DNA from: Bacillota bacterium
GTDB taxonomy: Bacteria > Bacillota > Clostridia > Lachnospirales > Lachnospiraceae
DNA: 12,802 nucleotides
Assembly (NCBI GenBank): GCA_023435505.1
Contig: JAEYRR010000009.1
Location: forward strand, 1-12,802
Direction of reading: 5' to 3'
Shown: piece after piece, positions 1 to 7,204 of the stretch
How positions within the stretch are numbered: the stretch's first letter is position 1
Layout of the letters: every line of letters starts with the position of its first letter
The notes under the pieces: model-generated
The model's database searches: none
Told to the model about the DNA's origin: nothing
The model's input: only the letters and a program-made list of their open reading frames with translations
Program-made: the position numbers and the translations under genes

Positions 1-188
1 TGCAGCCTACTAAGGGCTGTTTCCACCCTAAACTCTGCCTCCTCTGAGGTCTCTCCTCCCTGTACATAGGCAATCATATCTTCTTTCTCCTCTTCACTTA
101 AAGCAGAGAACTTTTCCATTGCTGCTACATCCATAGCTAACCGAAATCCGAACCCTACCGGTAATGCAGCAAAATCATATATACTCAT
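1..188 (-). CDS. Small conserved-looking hypothetical protein, 3' end cut by window edge
   Basis: An open frame starts at ATG 188-186 behind a strong AGGAGG site (spacing about 8 nt) and runs off the left edge after 62 codons without a stop. It begins MSIYDFAALPVGFGFRLAMD and then turns acidic and helical (EKFSALSEEEKEDMIAYVQGG). There is no signal peptide, membrane segment or catalytic motif in the visible part. The composition (short hydrophobic N-terminus, then a SEEEK-type helix) resembles small uncharacterised cytosolic proteins that I associate with Lachnospiraceae, but I cannot name a family. It is divergent from the FIST-aldehyde dehydrogenase operon and shares its intergenic control region. 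The reading frame and ribosome binding site make it a likely real gene; its function is unknown. Confidence 0.65.
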   Translation of the reverse strand, partial: MSIYDFAALPVGFGFRLAMDVAAMEKFSALSEEEKEDMIAYVQGGETSEEAEFRVETALSRL

Positions 189-232
189 GATAAAACCTCC
201 TATTTGATATAATTTTTATTCCTGAATAGTAT

Positions 233-286
233 TCTCACTATGAGCACTTATTATTACTGTTTCATCAGGTGAGACGACAATCTCAC
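233..286. promoter_or_regulatory. Cluster of TCTCA/TGAGA half-sites in divergent intergenic region
   Basis: Within 54 bp between the two divergent starts, five related half-sites are visible: TCTCAC (233-238), TGAG (241-244), TTTCA (260-264), TGAGA (270-274) and TCTCAC (281-286). They form overlapping dyads, notably GTGAGA-N6-TCTCAC (269-286) and GTTTCA-N5-TGAGAC (259-275, one mismatch). Such an arrangement fits a binding region for a dimeric regulator controlling one or both divergent genes. The IclR-family protein at 3133-3891 is one candidate, but nothing in the sequence proves it. The rest of 189-379 is AT-rich and holds the promoters. Confidence 0.3.
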
Positions 287-303
287 TGTATAAAATCAGC
301 CTG

Positions 304-331
304 TTGTAAGTAATTTTGTATAATTTATAAT
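304..331 (+). promoter_or_regulatory. Candidate sigma-A promoter of FIST-aldehyde dehydrogenase operon
   Basis: TTGTAA (304-309) and TATAAT (326-331) are separated by 16 nt. This would start transcription near 338 and give a leader of about 40 nt before the FIST start. A second TATAAT at 319-324 lies close by but has no credible -35 box. The half-site cluster at 233-286 lies just upstream, a position that would suit an activator more than a blocking repressor. Confidence 0.45.
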
Positions 332-379
332 TAGTACTACCAATAAAAATATACATATATACCAAAAGGAGGTTTTATA

Positions 380-1546
380 ATGTTGAAAGCTAATGTTGGC
401 TCCAGTATACTGGCCGATGCAAAAGCCGCTGGTTTTGAAGCTGCAAATGTTGCAAAGACAAATCTTGAGGATGTAAAGGCAGCATTCGTGTATGCAAGCT
501 GTACATACGATATGTCTGCTTTACTAGAAGGCGTGGCAGAAGCTCTTCCAGGCGTAGCTGTATTTGGTAATACCTCATTTACAGGTACCATCACACAGGA
601 GGGATTCATCTCCTCAGACCATGGGTTTGTTTCCATACTGGCATTTTCAGATCCTGATATGACAGTTGGTGTAGTTGCTATGGAACGCGGTGTAGATCCA
701 TATGAGACTGGATGCAGCTTGGCAAAGGCCGCTATGGCATCTGCTGGTAAAAACTCTGCTCCTGCTTTCTTCCACATGGCTGCTTCTCCTGCAGAAGAGG
801 AATTCTACCTAAAAGGCATCAGCTCCATTATCGGAAGAGTACCTTTCTTTGGTGGTAGTGCTGCTGATAACTCCATCGCAGGAGAATGGAAACTATATGA
901 TAACCATTCTGTATTTGGAGATGGTGCCTTAGTAGCTTTCTTCTATACAGATACTCCTATGACGAATCTATTTACCGGTGCATATCGAGAAACTGATGAT
1001 TTTGGTGTAATAACTAAGGTAAATGGCAACCGTGTCCTAGCTGAGATTGACGGTGTTCCAGCTACCCAAAAATACATGGAATGGACCGGTGTCAGTAAAG
1101 AAGCCGTTACAGGAGGTAACCTCTTAGTAACTACCATTACCTCTCCTCTTGGTGTAAAGGATCGCTTAGGAGATTTAGTTGCCATCCGTCATCCTATGAA
1201 TGGTAATGAAGATGGTTCTGCCAATATTGGCAATAACCTGGCTGAGAAGACCTGTATCATCCGCATGGAAGCAACCATTGATGAACTGATCTCTTCTACC
1301 GGGGAAACCTTACATGCCTTGATTGCCAAGATGCCAACCAAACCGGTTGCATTCCATCTGGTTCACTGTGGCGGACGTCGTGCCGGCATAGGTGATCGTA
1401 TTGGAGAAGTAGTTGATTTAATCAAGGATGCTGCTGGAGATATTCCATTTATTGTGGAATTTACCTTTGGTGAATATGGCTTTGAGAGTGACAACAACAA
1501 TACTTGTGGTGGTTTAATGCTCTCCTTCACAGGCTTTGGGGAATAA
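380..1546 (+). CDS. FIST_N/FIST_C domain sensory protein
   Basis: The 388-residue protein matches the FIST (F-box intracellular signal transduction) layout. A FIST_N region covers about residues 30-195 and includes the family-like segment FFGGSAADN (157-164) and later FGDGALVAFFYTD. A FIST_C region covers about 215-385 and ends in VEFTFGEYGFESDNNNTCGG (359-378), typical of the FIST_C tail. FIST domains are predicted to bind small ligands such as amino acids; I see no fused kinase, chemotaxis or GGDEF output domain, so this is a stand-alone sensor or binding protein. It has no signal peptide or membrane segment and should be cytosolic. The start has an excellent AAAGGAGG site 7 nt upstream. 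The aldehyde dehydrogenase begins 33 bp after the stop, so the two are almost surely co-transcribed. The family is clear; the ligand is unknown. Confidence 0.88.
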   Translation: MLKANVGSSILADAKAAGFEAANVAKTNLEDVKAAFVYASCTYDMSALLEGVAEALPGVAVFGNTSFTGTITQEGFISSDHGFVSILAFSDPDMTVGVVAMERGVDPYETGCSLAKAAMASAGKNSAPAFFHMAASPAEEEFYLKGISSIIGRVPFFGGSAADNSIAGEWKLYDNHSVFGDGALVAFFYTDTPMTNLFTGAYRETDDFGVITKVNGNRVLAEIDGVPATQKYMEWTGVSKEAVTGGNLLVTTITSPLGVKDRLGDLVAIRHPMNGNEDGSANIGNNLAEKTCIIRMEATIDELISSTGETLHALIAKMPTKPVAFHLVHCGGRRAGIGDRIGEVVDLIKDAAGDIPFIVEFTFGEYGFESDNNNTCGGLMLSFTGFGE

Positions 1547-1579
1547 ATCAACAAATTAAAAGTATGGAGGTTATGACCT

Positions 1580-3016
1580 ATGAAAATGGTAATCAGTGGA
1601 AAGGCCGTGAATGCTTCTGATGGTAAAGTCATCGAAGTCACTAATCCAGCAACTGGGGCCGTGATTGATACTGTCCCATCTGCAACTGCAGAGGATGTTA
1701 GGGAAGCAGTTGCTCTGGCAAAGAAAGCACAAAAGCTATGGGCAAAGGTTCCGGTGTATGAAAGAGTAGAAATAATGATGAAGTTCTTAGAACTGGTTGA
1801 GCTAAACAAAGAAGACCTGGCAAGAACTCTGTCCGATGAAACTGGAAAGCCTATTGTAGAGGCACGAGCTGAGATTGGTAATATCACAATCTCCTTCAAG
1901 GCCTTTTCGGAGAAAGCAAAGCATCTTTATGATGAAGTAATCCCTGCAGGCTTAGAAGCCGGACAGGACAAGAATATTCTCTTTACAAGAAGAGAACCAA
2001 TCGGTGTTGTTGCTTGTGTTATCCCATTTAACTTCCCGTGTGATCTATACGATCAGAAGGTAGCTCCTGCTTTATTGGCAGGCAATGCTGCTATTGTGAA
2101 GCCTTCTACAGACAACCCACTTACCTTATGTAAAATGACCCACCTGTTGGCTGAAGCAGGTGTGACTCCTGGAGCCATTCAGGTCTTAACAGGACGTGGT
2201 TCCGTTGTAGGAAACTTACTTTGTTCGAATCCGGATGTTCATCTTGTAACTCTTACTGGTTCCACAGAAGTCGGTATTGAAACTGCAAAGGTTTGTGCTG
2301 CTAACCTGACTCATACTGCTCTTGAGTTAGGCGGCAACGATGCTTTTATCGTACTGGAGGATGGAGACGTAGACCTGGCTACAGACGAGCTCATCTGGGG
2401 AAGAATGTATAATACCGGTCAGGTATGCTGCGCTTCCAAAAGATTCTTAATCCATAGAAGCAGAGTAGAGGAGTTTACTAAAAAGGCAATTGAGAAGATC
2501 TCTGCGATTAAACTTGGTATGCCTGCTGAGGAAGATACCAGACTCGGCTGTCTAATTAGCGAGAAAGCTGCGATTGGCGTAGAGGAGCAAGTAAACCTTA
2601 CGGTAGAACAAGGGGGAACCATCCTTCTTGGCGGAACGCGCAATGGTGCTTTTTACACCCCTACTGTAATTGGTAATGTACCAAAAACTGCAGATGTTGC
2701 CAAGGATATGGAGATCTTCGGGCCTGTTGTTCCAATTATTACATTTGATACCATGGAGGAAGCAATTGAGATCGCCAACTCTTCCATCTTCGGTCTTTGT
2801 GGCTGTGTATTCAGCCAGGATATAAAGAAGGCAATGTATGTAGCCAACGCACTGGAGTGTGGTGGAGCAGTTATCAATGGTGCTAGCTTCTTTAGAAGCT
2901 TCGAGATGCCATTTGGTGGTTATAAATTCTCTGGTATCGGAACAGAAGGAGTTCTCTCTACCTTTAACGAGATGACTAGAACTAAATCTGTTGTATTGAA
3001 GAATATCTTAATGTAA
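1580..3016 (+). CDS. NAD(P)-dependent aldehyde dehydrogenase
   Basis: This 478-residue protein is a full-length member of the ALDH superfamily, which oxidises aldehydes to carboxylic acids. All core elements are present: N151 of the IPFNFP oxyanion motif, K174 in VKPS, the LTGSTEVG nucleotide-binding segment (225-232), the general base E249 in LELGG, the nucleophile C283 in GQVCCASKR, and the late EIFGPVVP motif. A second cysteine (C284) follows the catalytic one. Overall similarity is to the lactaldehyde/glycolaldehyde, succinate-semialdehyde and GapN-like branch, but the substrate cannot be read from sequence alone. The start at 1580 has a GGAGG site 9 nt upstream; a nearer ATG at 1573 is out of frame. 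It is the second gene after the FIST protein, which may sense a related metabolite. A strong hairpin follows the stop. Confidence 0.94.
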   Translation: MKMVISGKAVNASDGKVIEVTNPATGAVIDTVPSATAEDVREAVALAKKAQKLWAKVPVYERVEIMMKFLELVELNKEDLARTLSDETGKPIVEARAEIGNITISFKAFSEKAKHLYDEVIPAGLEAGQDKNILFTRREPIGVVACVIPFNFPCDLYDQKVAPALLAGNAAIVKPSTDNPLTLCKMTHLLAEAGVTPGAIQVLTGRGSVVGNLLCSNPDVHLVTLTGSTEVGIETAKVCAANLTHTALELGGNDAFIVLEDGDVDLATDELIWGRMYNTGQVCCASKRFLIHRSRVEEFTKKAIEKISAIKLGMPAEEDTRLGCLISEKAAIGVEEQVNLTVEQGGTILLGGTRNGAFYTPTVIGNVPKTADVAKDMEIFGPVVPIITFDTMEEAIEIANSSIFGLCGCVFSQDIKKAMYVANALECGGAVINGASFFRSFEMPFGGYKFSGIGTEGVLSTFNEMTRTKSVVLKNILM

Positions 3017-3023
3017 GTCGTAT

Positions 3024-3084
3024 AAAAAAGATTCATGCCCAGAGAAATGGCTCACAGAGGGAGTAGCCTTTCCTGGGCATGAAT
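3024..3084. terminator. Bidirectional hairpin terminator between converging genes
   Basis: A perfect 12-bp inverted repeat (3031-3042 with 3073-3084, arm ATTCATGCCCAG) extends inward through GAAA/TTTC and GGCT/AGCC with two single-base bulges. On the minus strand it is followed at once by C and six T (3029-3024), a textbook intrinsic terminator for the IclR end of the minus-strand run. On the plus strand the following tract is only TTATTTC, so it should work less well for the aldehyde dehydrogenase transcript. Confidence 0.85.
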
Positions 3085-3132
3085 TATTTCGTATAGCGGC
3101 CGTAAATTGGCCTCTATTTTGTCTCTATGTAG

Positions 3133-3891
3133 TCAGCCACAGTATCCCATTCTCTTTGAGATGTCTGATGCTGCTTCTTTTATTTTCTCTACAATGATAG
3201 GTATTCTATCGTCAGAAATCATAGCTACTGTTCCACTGGCACTGATGGAGGCGATGGCATCCCCTTTATAATCAAAGACTGGGGCTCCGATACAACGATT
3301 GCCCATGAGAAATTCTTCATTATCCATGGCCCAGCCCTGACGCCTTACCATTCTAAGGTGTTGCTTAAGCTCCCAGGCACTCTGTATGGTATTATGAGTA
3401 TATGAAGTGAAGACTAATCCCCCCAATACATCCTCTAATTCCTCCCCTGACAGACAGGAAAGAAGGCATTTGCCCATGGAGGAACAGTAGGCAGGTGAAC
3501 GTTGCCCAACCTTAGAATACACCTTAGTAGTTGGATACATCTCCAATTTCTCGATATATACTACCTCACAGCCTTGTAAAATCCCTAGATGTACAGACAG
3601 CTCCAGTTCCTCTCTTAGGGTAGACAAAATAGGTTTCGCTTCTGTCTGAAGCTCTAAACCATTGATATGGGAGCTGAGGATTTCAAATAGTTTAACTCCA
3701 ATGGAATAGGCATTATTCTTATCTTTCTCCACGTAATGTCTACTATTCAAAGACTGAAGTAAACGATATGCAGTAGACTTACTGATTTCACTTTCCTTTG
3801 TAATCTCAGCCAAAGTCATAGGCCTTCGAGACTGTGCCAGTAGTTCCAAAATGTCAAAACATCGGTCAAGTACCCGGATACTATCCTCCAT
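3133..3891 (-). CDS. IclR-family transcriptional regulator
   Basis: The 252-residue protein has the two IclR domains. An N-terminal winged helix-turn-helix lies at about 5-65, with the recognition helix near ISKSTAYRLLQSL (36-48). An effector-binding domain lies at about 80-248, with the characteristic GNRCIGAPVFDYKG and ASISASG segments (197-220). IclR proteins are dimeric or tetrameric regulators of carbon catabolic operons that respond to small organic acids or sugar-acid intermediates. The start at 3891 follows a GGGAGG site 8 nt upstream. It begins 26 bp after the glucosyltransferase stop and could be the last gene of that run, yet its natural target may be the converging FIST-aldehyde dehydrogenase operon across the terminator. 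The family is certain; effector and target are inferred. Confidence 0.94.
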   Translation of the reverse strand: MEDSIRVLDRCFDILELLAQSRRPMTLAEITKESEISKSTAYRLLQSLNSRHYVEKDKNNAYSIGVKLFEILSSHINGLELQTEAKPILSTLREELELSVHLGILQGCEVVYIEKLEMYPTTKVYSKVGQRSPAYCSSMGKCLLSCLSGEELEDVLGGLVFTSYTHNTIQSAWELKQHLRMVRRQGWAMDNEEFLMGNRCIGAPVFDYKGDAIASISASGTVAMISDDRIPIIVEKIKEAASDISKRMGYCG

Positions 3892-3917
3892 CTACATTTC
3901 CTCCCATACTCATGCTT

Positions 3918-5060
3918 CTATTCCCTATCACTCTGTTCCTTACTGTCCTTTTCACACTTCTGCGCTATAAAATTCACGATCTGTTTTGCCGCATATTTAT
4001 TCCCATACTTGTTCTGTGCCTGTATCATCCGATTTCTCTTATCCCTCCACATTGCCAGCTCCACGCCTTCCTCAACTTGTCTATTCACAGTAGAAGGGGA
4101 AACAGACATGCCATGAGCCATAAAAAAGTCCCGATTTTTGCTCTCACATCCAGGTATCGGTTTTGTATGGACCATAGGAATTTCTGCTACCAGCGCTTCC
4201 GTAGAGGTCAAACCTCCTGGCTTGGTAAATATCAAATCACAAGCCTTCATATAGAGCGCCATATGGTCTGTATGGGTAATCACGCGGATTCGTCGATTAT
4301 TCTCATATCTCTTCTTTAATCTATTATATAGGGTGCGATTATTGCCACATATAAGGATAATCCCATCCCCCTTACTACATCTCTTGTTAAGTTCAGCCGC
4401 CAATCTGCCCACATCTCCAGCTCCCATACTTCCTCCAGCTACCAGATACAGCTTATGAAATCCTGTCAGACGAAGTCGGTACCTAGCCTCACTTTTACTG
4501 ATGTCCCTGCTAAACTTTCCAGATACAGGTATCCCAAGGCCTATTAATCTATTCTTCGGGATGCCTCGCTGTACGTATTCCTGCAATAGCTCTTTATGAG
4601 GCAGAATATAATAATCACAATCTGTCTCCTCGGTAAACGGAATACATGTATAATCGGTAGCAACAAAGACCGTCAAAGGAAGTTTTACACCCTTACGTTT
4701 TAGGAAGGTAATCGTCTCAGCTGGAAACAGATGAGGCATCACAATGGCATCAAATTTATGTCTTTTAAGGTATCTTGCCAGATAATTGGCTACAAGTCCA
4801 TTGGCGTAATATATCGGTGAACGTTTCACTAAACGACTGATTGCCATGGCAAGCTGATAGGCCTCTCCAAATACAAGAGGCATGGTTTTTACCGTATTGA
4901 CATACAAGTCTCCCACTTCTTTGGAAACCTTTTCTCCTATAAGATTCAGGTGATCAAGCACTACTGCCTCATGGCCTTCTTTTAGTAATTGCTCTTTTAT
5001 GGCATAGGCTGCTGCATTATGCCCGCCACCTGTACTGCAACTTAAAATGAGAACCTTCAT
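3918..5060 (-). CDS. GT28 family diacylglycerol glucosyltransferase (MGDG synthase/UgtP type)
   Basis: The 380-residue protein looks like UgtP/YpfP and plant MGDG synthases, which transfer a hexose from a UDP-sugar to diacylglycerol at the inner membrane face to make glycolipids and lipoteichoic-acid anchors. The N-terminal MGDG_synth part carries the glycine-rich STGGGHNAAA loop (9-18) and a TDYTCIPF segment (135-142). The C-terminal nucleotide-sugar half carries GGSMGAGDVG (209-218) and KPGGLTSTEAL (280-290), the GT28 donor-binding motif. Length is close to B. subtilis UgtP. The start has a GGAAGGAG site 9 nt upstream. Sugar identity and processivity cannot be told from sequence. It follows two phospholipid-synthesis genes with a 90-bp gap, giving a membrane-lipid gene set. 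Confidence 0.88.
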   Translation of the reverse strand: MKVLILSCSTGGGHNAAAYAIKEQLLKEGHEAVVLDHLNLIGEKVSKEVGDLYVNTVKTMPLVFGEAYQLAMAISRLVKRSPIYYANGLVANYLARYLKRHKFDAIVMPHLFPAETITFLKRKGVKLPLTVFVATDYTCIPFTEETDCDYYILPHKELLQEYVQRGIPKNRLIGLGIPVSGKFSRDISKSEARYRLRLTGFHKLYLVAGGSMGAGDVGRLAAELNKRCSKGDGIILICGNNRTLYNRLKKRYENNRRIRVITHTDHMALYMKACDLIFTKPGGLTSTEALVAEIPMVHTKPIPGCESKNRDFFMAHGMSVSPSTVNRQVEEGVELAMWRDKRNRMIQAQNKYGNKYAAKQIVNFIAQKCEKDSKEQSDRE

Positions 5061-5150
5061 GGACTACAGCTCCTTCCGTCTCCGATTGGTCTCTAATGTG
5101 CCGATTGATTACTCCTTTATCAGTTATAGGTTTTCCATTTTAGAAATATT

Positions 5151-7172
5151 TTACAATAAAAATCGTAATTTTTCAAATATCCAGCCAAAAATACTGCTGG
5201 CTATCTTTTTTTTACTAGAAAGCTCCTTCCTGACATGATTCGGGTCAGTGCTATAAGTATCCGCATCCTGTACCAATATAGCATCTTTCTCATAACCCGC
5301 CATAATTTGATGTAATTCTCTATTTAACTCTTTACTATCTACCACCACCATAAGCTCTGTATTAATATAGCTGCTTCTCATATCTAGGTTAAAGGAACCC
5401 ACCATGGACAAATCATCGTCTATGACAAGACTCTTTCCATGGTACGAAACCCCTCCGTCATACTCTATTATCTGTACTCCGGTATTAACGATCTCTTCCT
5501 TATGAGCCATATAATCTACTGCTGCAAAGAGATTCCCATTATTAGCAGCTGAATTAAACATAATCTTTGCTTTTTTGCCCAGACTTTTTAGACCTTCATA
5601 CATCGCCTCATCACAAATTACATAAGGAGTATGTATGGTCACATTGGTCTTTGCATGCTTTGCTAGATTCATTAGCTGTTCATACAGAACCGGCTCTTTG
5701 ACTCCAGTATGGGTTGGATTTTTTAAGAGGTGAACTGTATCTGTCGGTACAGTATTCTTCTGATAGTCATACTCTGTCTGAAATAGCTCCTGTCTACTCT
5801 TTGTAAGCTCTTCATAACGTTTTTCTAACTCTTGTCTTGCCCGCCTAACACTAGGATGCCAAGCGAAAGAGGTACTGTCATAGAAGGTCTCACAACATTC
5901 CAAAGAGGTAATTCCCTCATAATACTTAAGAAGTTCATATAGAGAGCTGTTATTAGACCCAGTATTATATATTAGAACATCCCTGTCATAATTCTTATGT
6001 CCCTTATAATCTCCCAGGAAATAATTAAAGGTATTTCTGCCTCCCAACAAATAAGCAGTATCATCAACCAAAAGATACTTATCATGCATCCTTCCCATAA
6101 TCGTCCATGGTTTCAGCAGATTAACTTTATTGTATAGTATGATTTTCCCATTAACGTGAGAGGAAAGGGCCATAAAATAGGGACTAGACTCCATGTTCAC
6201 CCAGGAATTAAACCCGTCTACAAATAGCTCTACTGAGACTCCCCTGTCTGCCGCCGCCAAGAGAGCTGCCAGGATATCTTTTCCTGTCTCATCCGTTCGG
6301 ATATCAAAGGTAGAAAGAAGGATTCGCTTCTTTGCATGAGCAATCATCTGAAGCCTAAGATCATAGGCTTCCTTGTTGTCCTCTACAATAGCAGCTCGGT
6401 CACTTCCAGGAGTATCACTATAGTAAGCAGTTACATCAAAGTTCTCCTTTGTCTTCGTTGAAACCTCAGGAGTGGCGGTAAAAGGGTATATGGCTCCAAC
6501 CGCTACATAGAGGGCAAACCCAAGGAAGGTGAGCAAAAAGCTTCTTCTTAAGATTTTATGCCTTTTTCTTCTTCTGTCTGCAAGTACCTTCCAGTCTATA
6601 TCCTCCGCCTTAAGTCCGGCCCGGAAGCATAAAGCTGCTTGCAGATACAATTCAATATAGGAAAATAAGGTAATCACCATTACAACCATTTCCATCACAA
6701 GAAGAAGATTAACTGTCAGTAAAGACAGGTTTGGGATACCCAGTAATAGAAAGCCTACCAAATACATGGTGGCGGTACATACCTTACCATATATAGTAGC
6801 TCCCGAGGTTTTCCATCCATATCGCATCAGTAATAATCCTGCTACTAACATGAACCCTTCTTTCATCACGAATAGAAGAAGTACCTTTTCCATCAGTGGA
6901 TATCGCCATACAAAGCTTAAGGCGATTAACCCTAAGGTCACTTTATCCGCCAGAGGATCTAGCATCTTTCCAAGGTCCGTTATCATATGAAACCGCCTAG
7001 CTATCTTCCCATCTAAGAAATCTGTAATCATGGAGATTCCAATAACCAGAGCTGCTACATAATACTCTTCCTCACTTGTAGCATTTAGAATCAGGACAAA
7101 ATATACAACAGCAAGAAAAAGCCGCAGATATCCCATAAGATTTGGAATACTGAGCCACTCTCTCTTCTTCAT
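5151..7172 (-). CDS. Fusion: CDP-alcohol phosphatidyltransferase + ClsC-like phospholipase D protein
   Basis: One uninterrupted 673-codon frame joins two lipid enzymes. Residues 1-180 form a multi-spanning CDP-alcohol phosphatidyltransferase with the complete signature D51FLDGKIAR-x8-G-x3-D72-x3-D76, as in PgsA (phosphatidylglycerol-phosphate synthase) or actinobacterial/eukaryotic-type cardiolipin synthases. A basic linker (about 198-210) and one more membrane segment (about 211-230) lead to a phospholipase D unit with both HKD motifs intact: H363/K365/D370 and H578/K580/D585. The second half (GSFNLDMRSSYINTELMVVVDS) is closest in my memory to E. coli ClsC. An extra charged helix, probably coiled coil, lies at about 438-472. 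The likely role is making phosphatidylglycerol phosphate and/or condensing phospholipids to cardiolipin in one polypeptide. An AAAGGGGA site precedes the start; it lies 32 bp after the neighbouring cardiolipin synthase. Both domains are clear; the exact reactions are inferred. Confidence 0.9.
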   Translation of the reverse strand: MKKREWLSIPNLMGYLRLFLAVVYFVLILNATSEEEYYVAALVIGISMITDFLDGKIARRFHMITDLGKMLDPLADKVTLGLIALSFVWRYPLMEKVLLLFVMKEGFMLVAGLLLMRYGWKTSGATIYGKVCTATMYLVGFLLLGIPNLSLLTVNLLLVMEMVVMVITLFSYIELYLQAALCFRAGLKAEDIDWKVLADRRRKRHKILRRSFLLTFLGFALYVAVGAIYPFTATPEVSTKTKENFDVTAYYSDTPGSDRAAIVEDNKEAYDLRLQMIAHAKKRILLSTFDIRTDETGKDILAALLAAADRGVSVELFVDGFNSWVNMESSPYFMALSSHVNGKIILYNKVNLLKPWTIMGRMHDKYLLVDDTAYLLGGRNTFNYFLGDYKGHKNYDRDVLIYNTGSNNSSLYELLKYYEGITSLECCETFYDSTSFAWHPSVRRARQELEKRYEELTKSRQELFQTEYDYQKNTVPTDTVHLLKNPTHTGVKEPVLYEQLMNLAKHAKTNVTIHTPYVICDEAMYEGLKSLGKKAKIMFNSAANNGNLFAAVDYMAHKEEIVNTGVQIIEYDGGVSYHGKSLVIDDDLSMVGSFNLDMRSSYINTELMVVVDSKELNRELHQIMAGYEKDAILVQDADTYSTDPNHVRKELSSKKKIASSIFGWIFEKLRFLL

Positions 7173-7204
7173 ATTCTATCCCCTTTCTCCCTTATCTACT
7201 CTCC

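Noticed and set aside
319..324. First TATAAT upstream of the FIST gene as the main -10 box
   Set aside because: No -35-like sequence at 16-18 nt; the TATAAT at 326-331 pairs better with TTGTAA.
337..777. 146-codon minus-strand frame across the FIST start
   Set aside because: Antisense to the well-supported FIST gene, low-complexity Ser/Ala/Pro composition, no plausible ribosome binding site.
3834..4319. 161-codon plus-strand frame
   Set aside because: Lies antisense to the IclR start and the GT28 gene, both with clear motifs and ribosome binding sites. Its translation shows no domain.
5082..5107. Direct repeat CCGATTG (5082-5088 and 5101-5107) between the fusion and GT28 genes, with an AAAGGAG-like site nearby
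   Set aside because: A 7-base repeat is expected by chance and the RBS-like sequence has no start codon at the right distance. I found no terminator or convincing promoter in this 90-bp gap.
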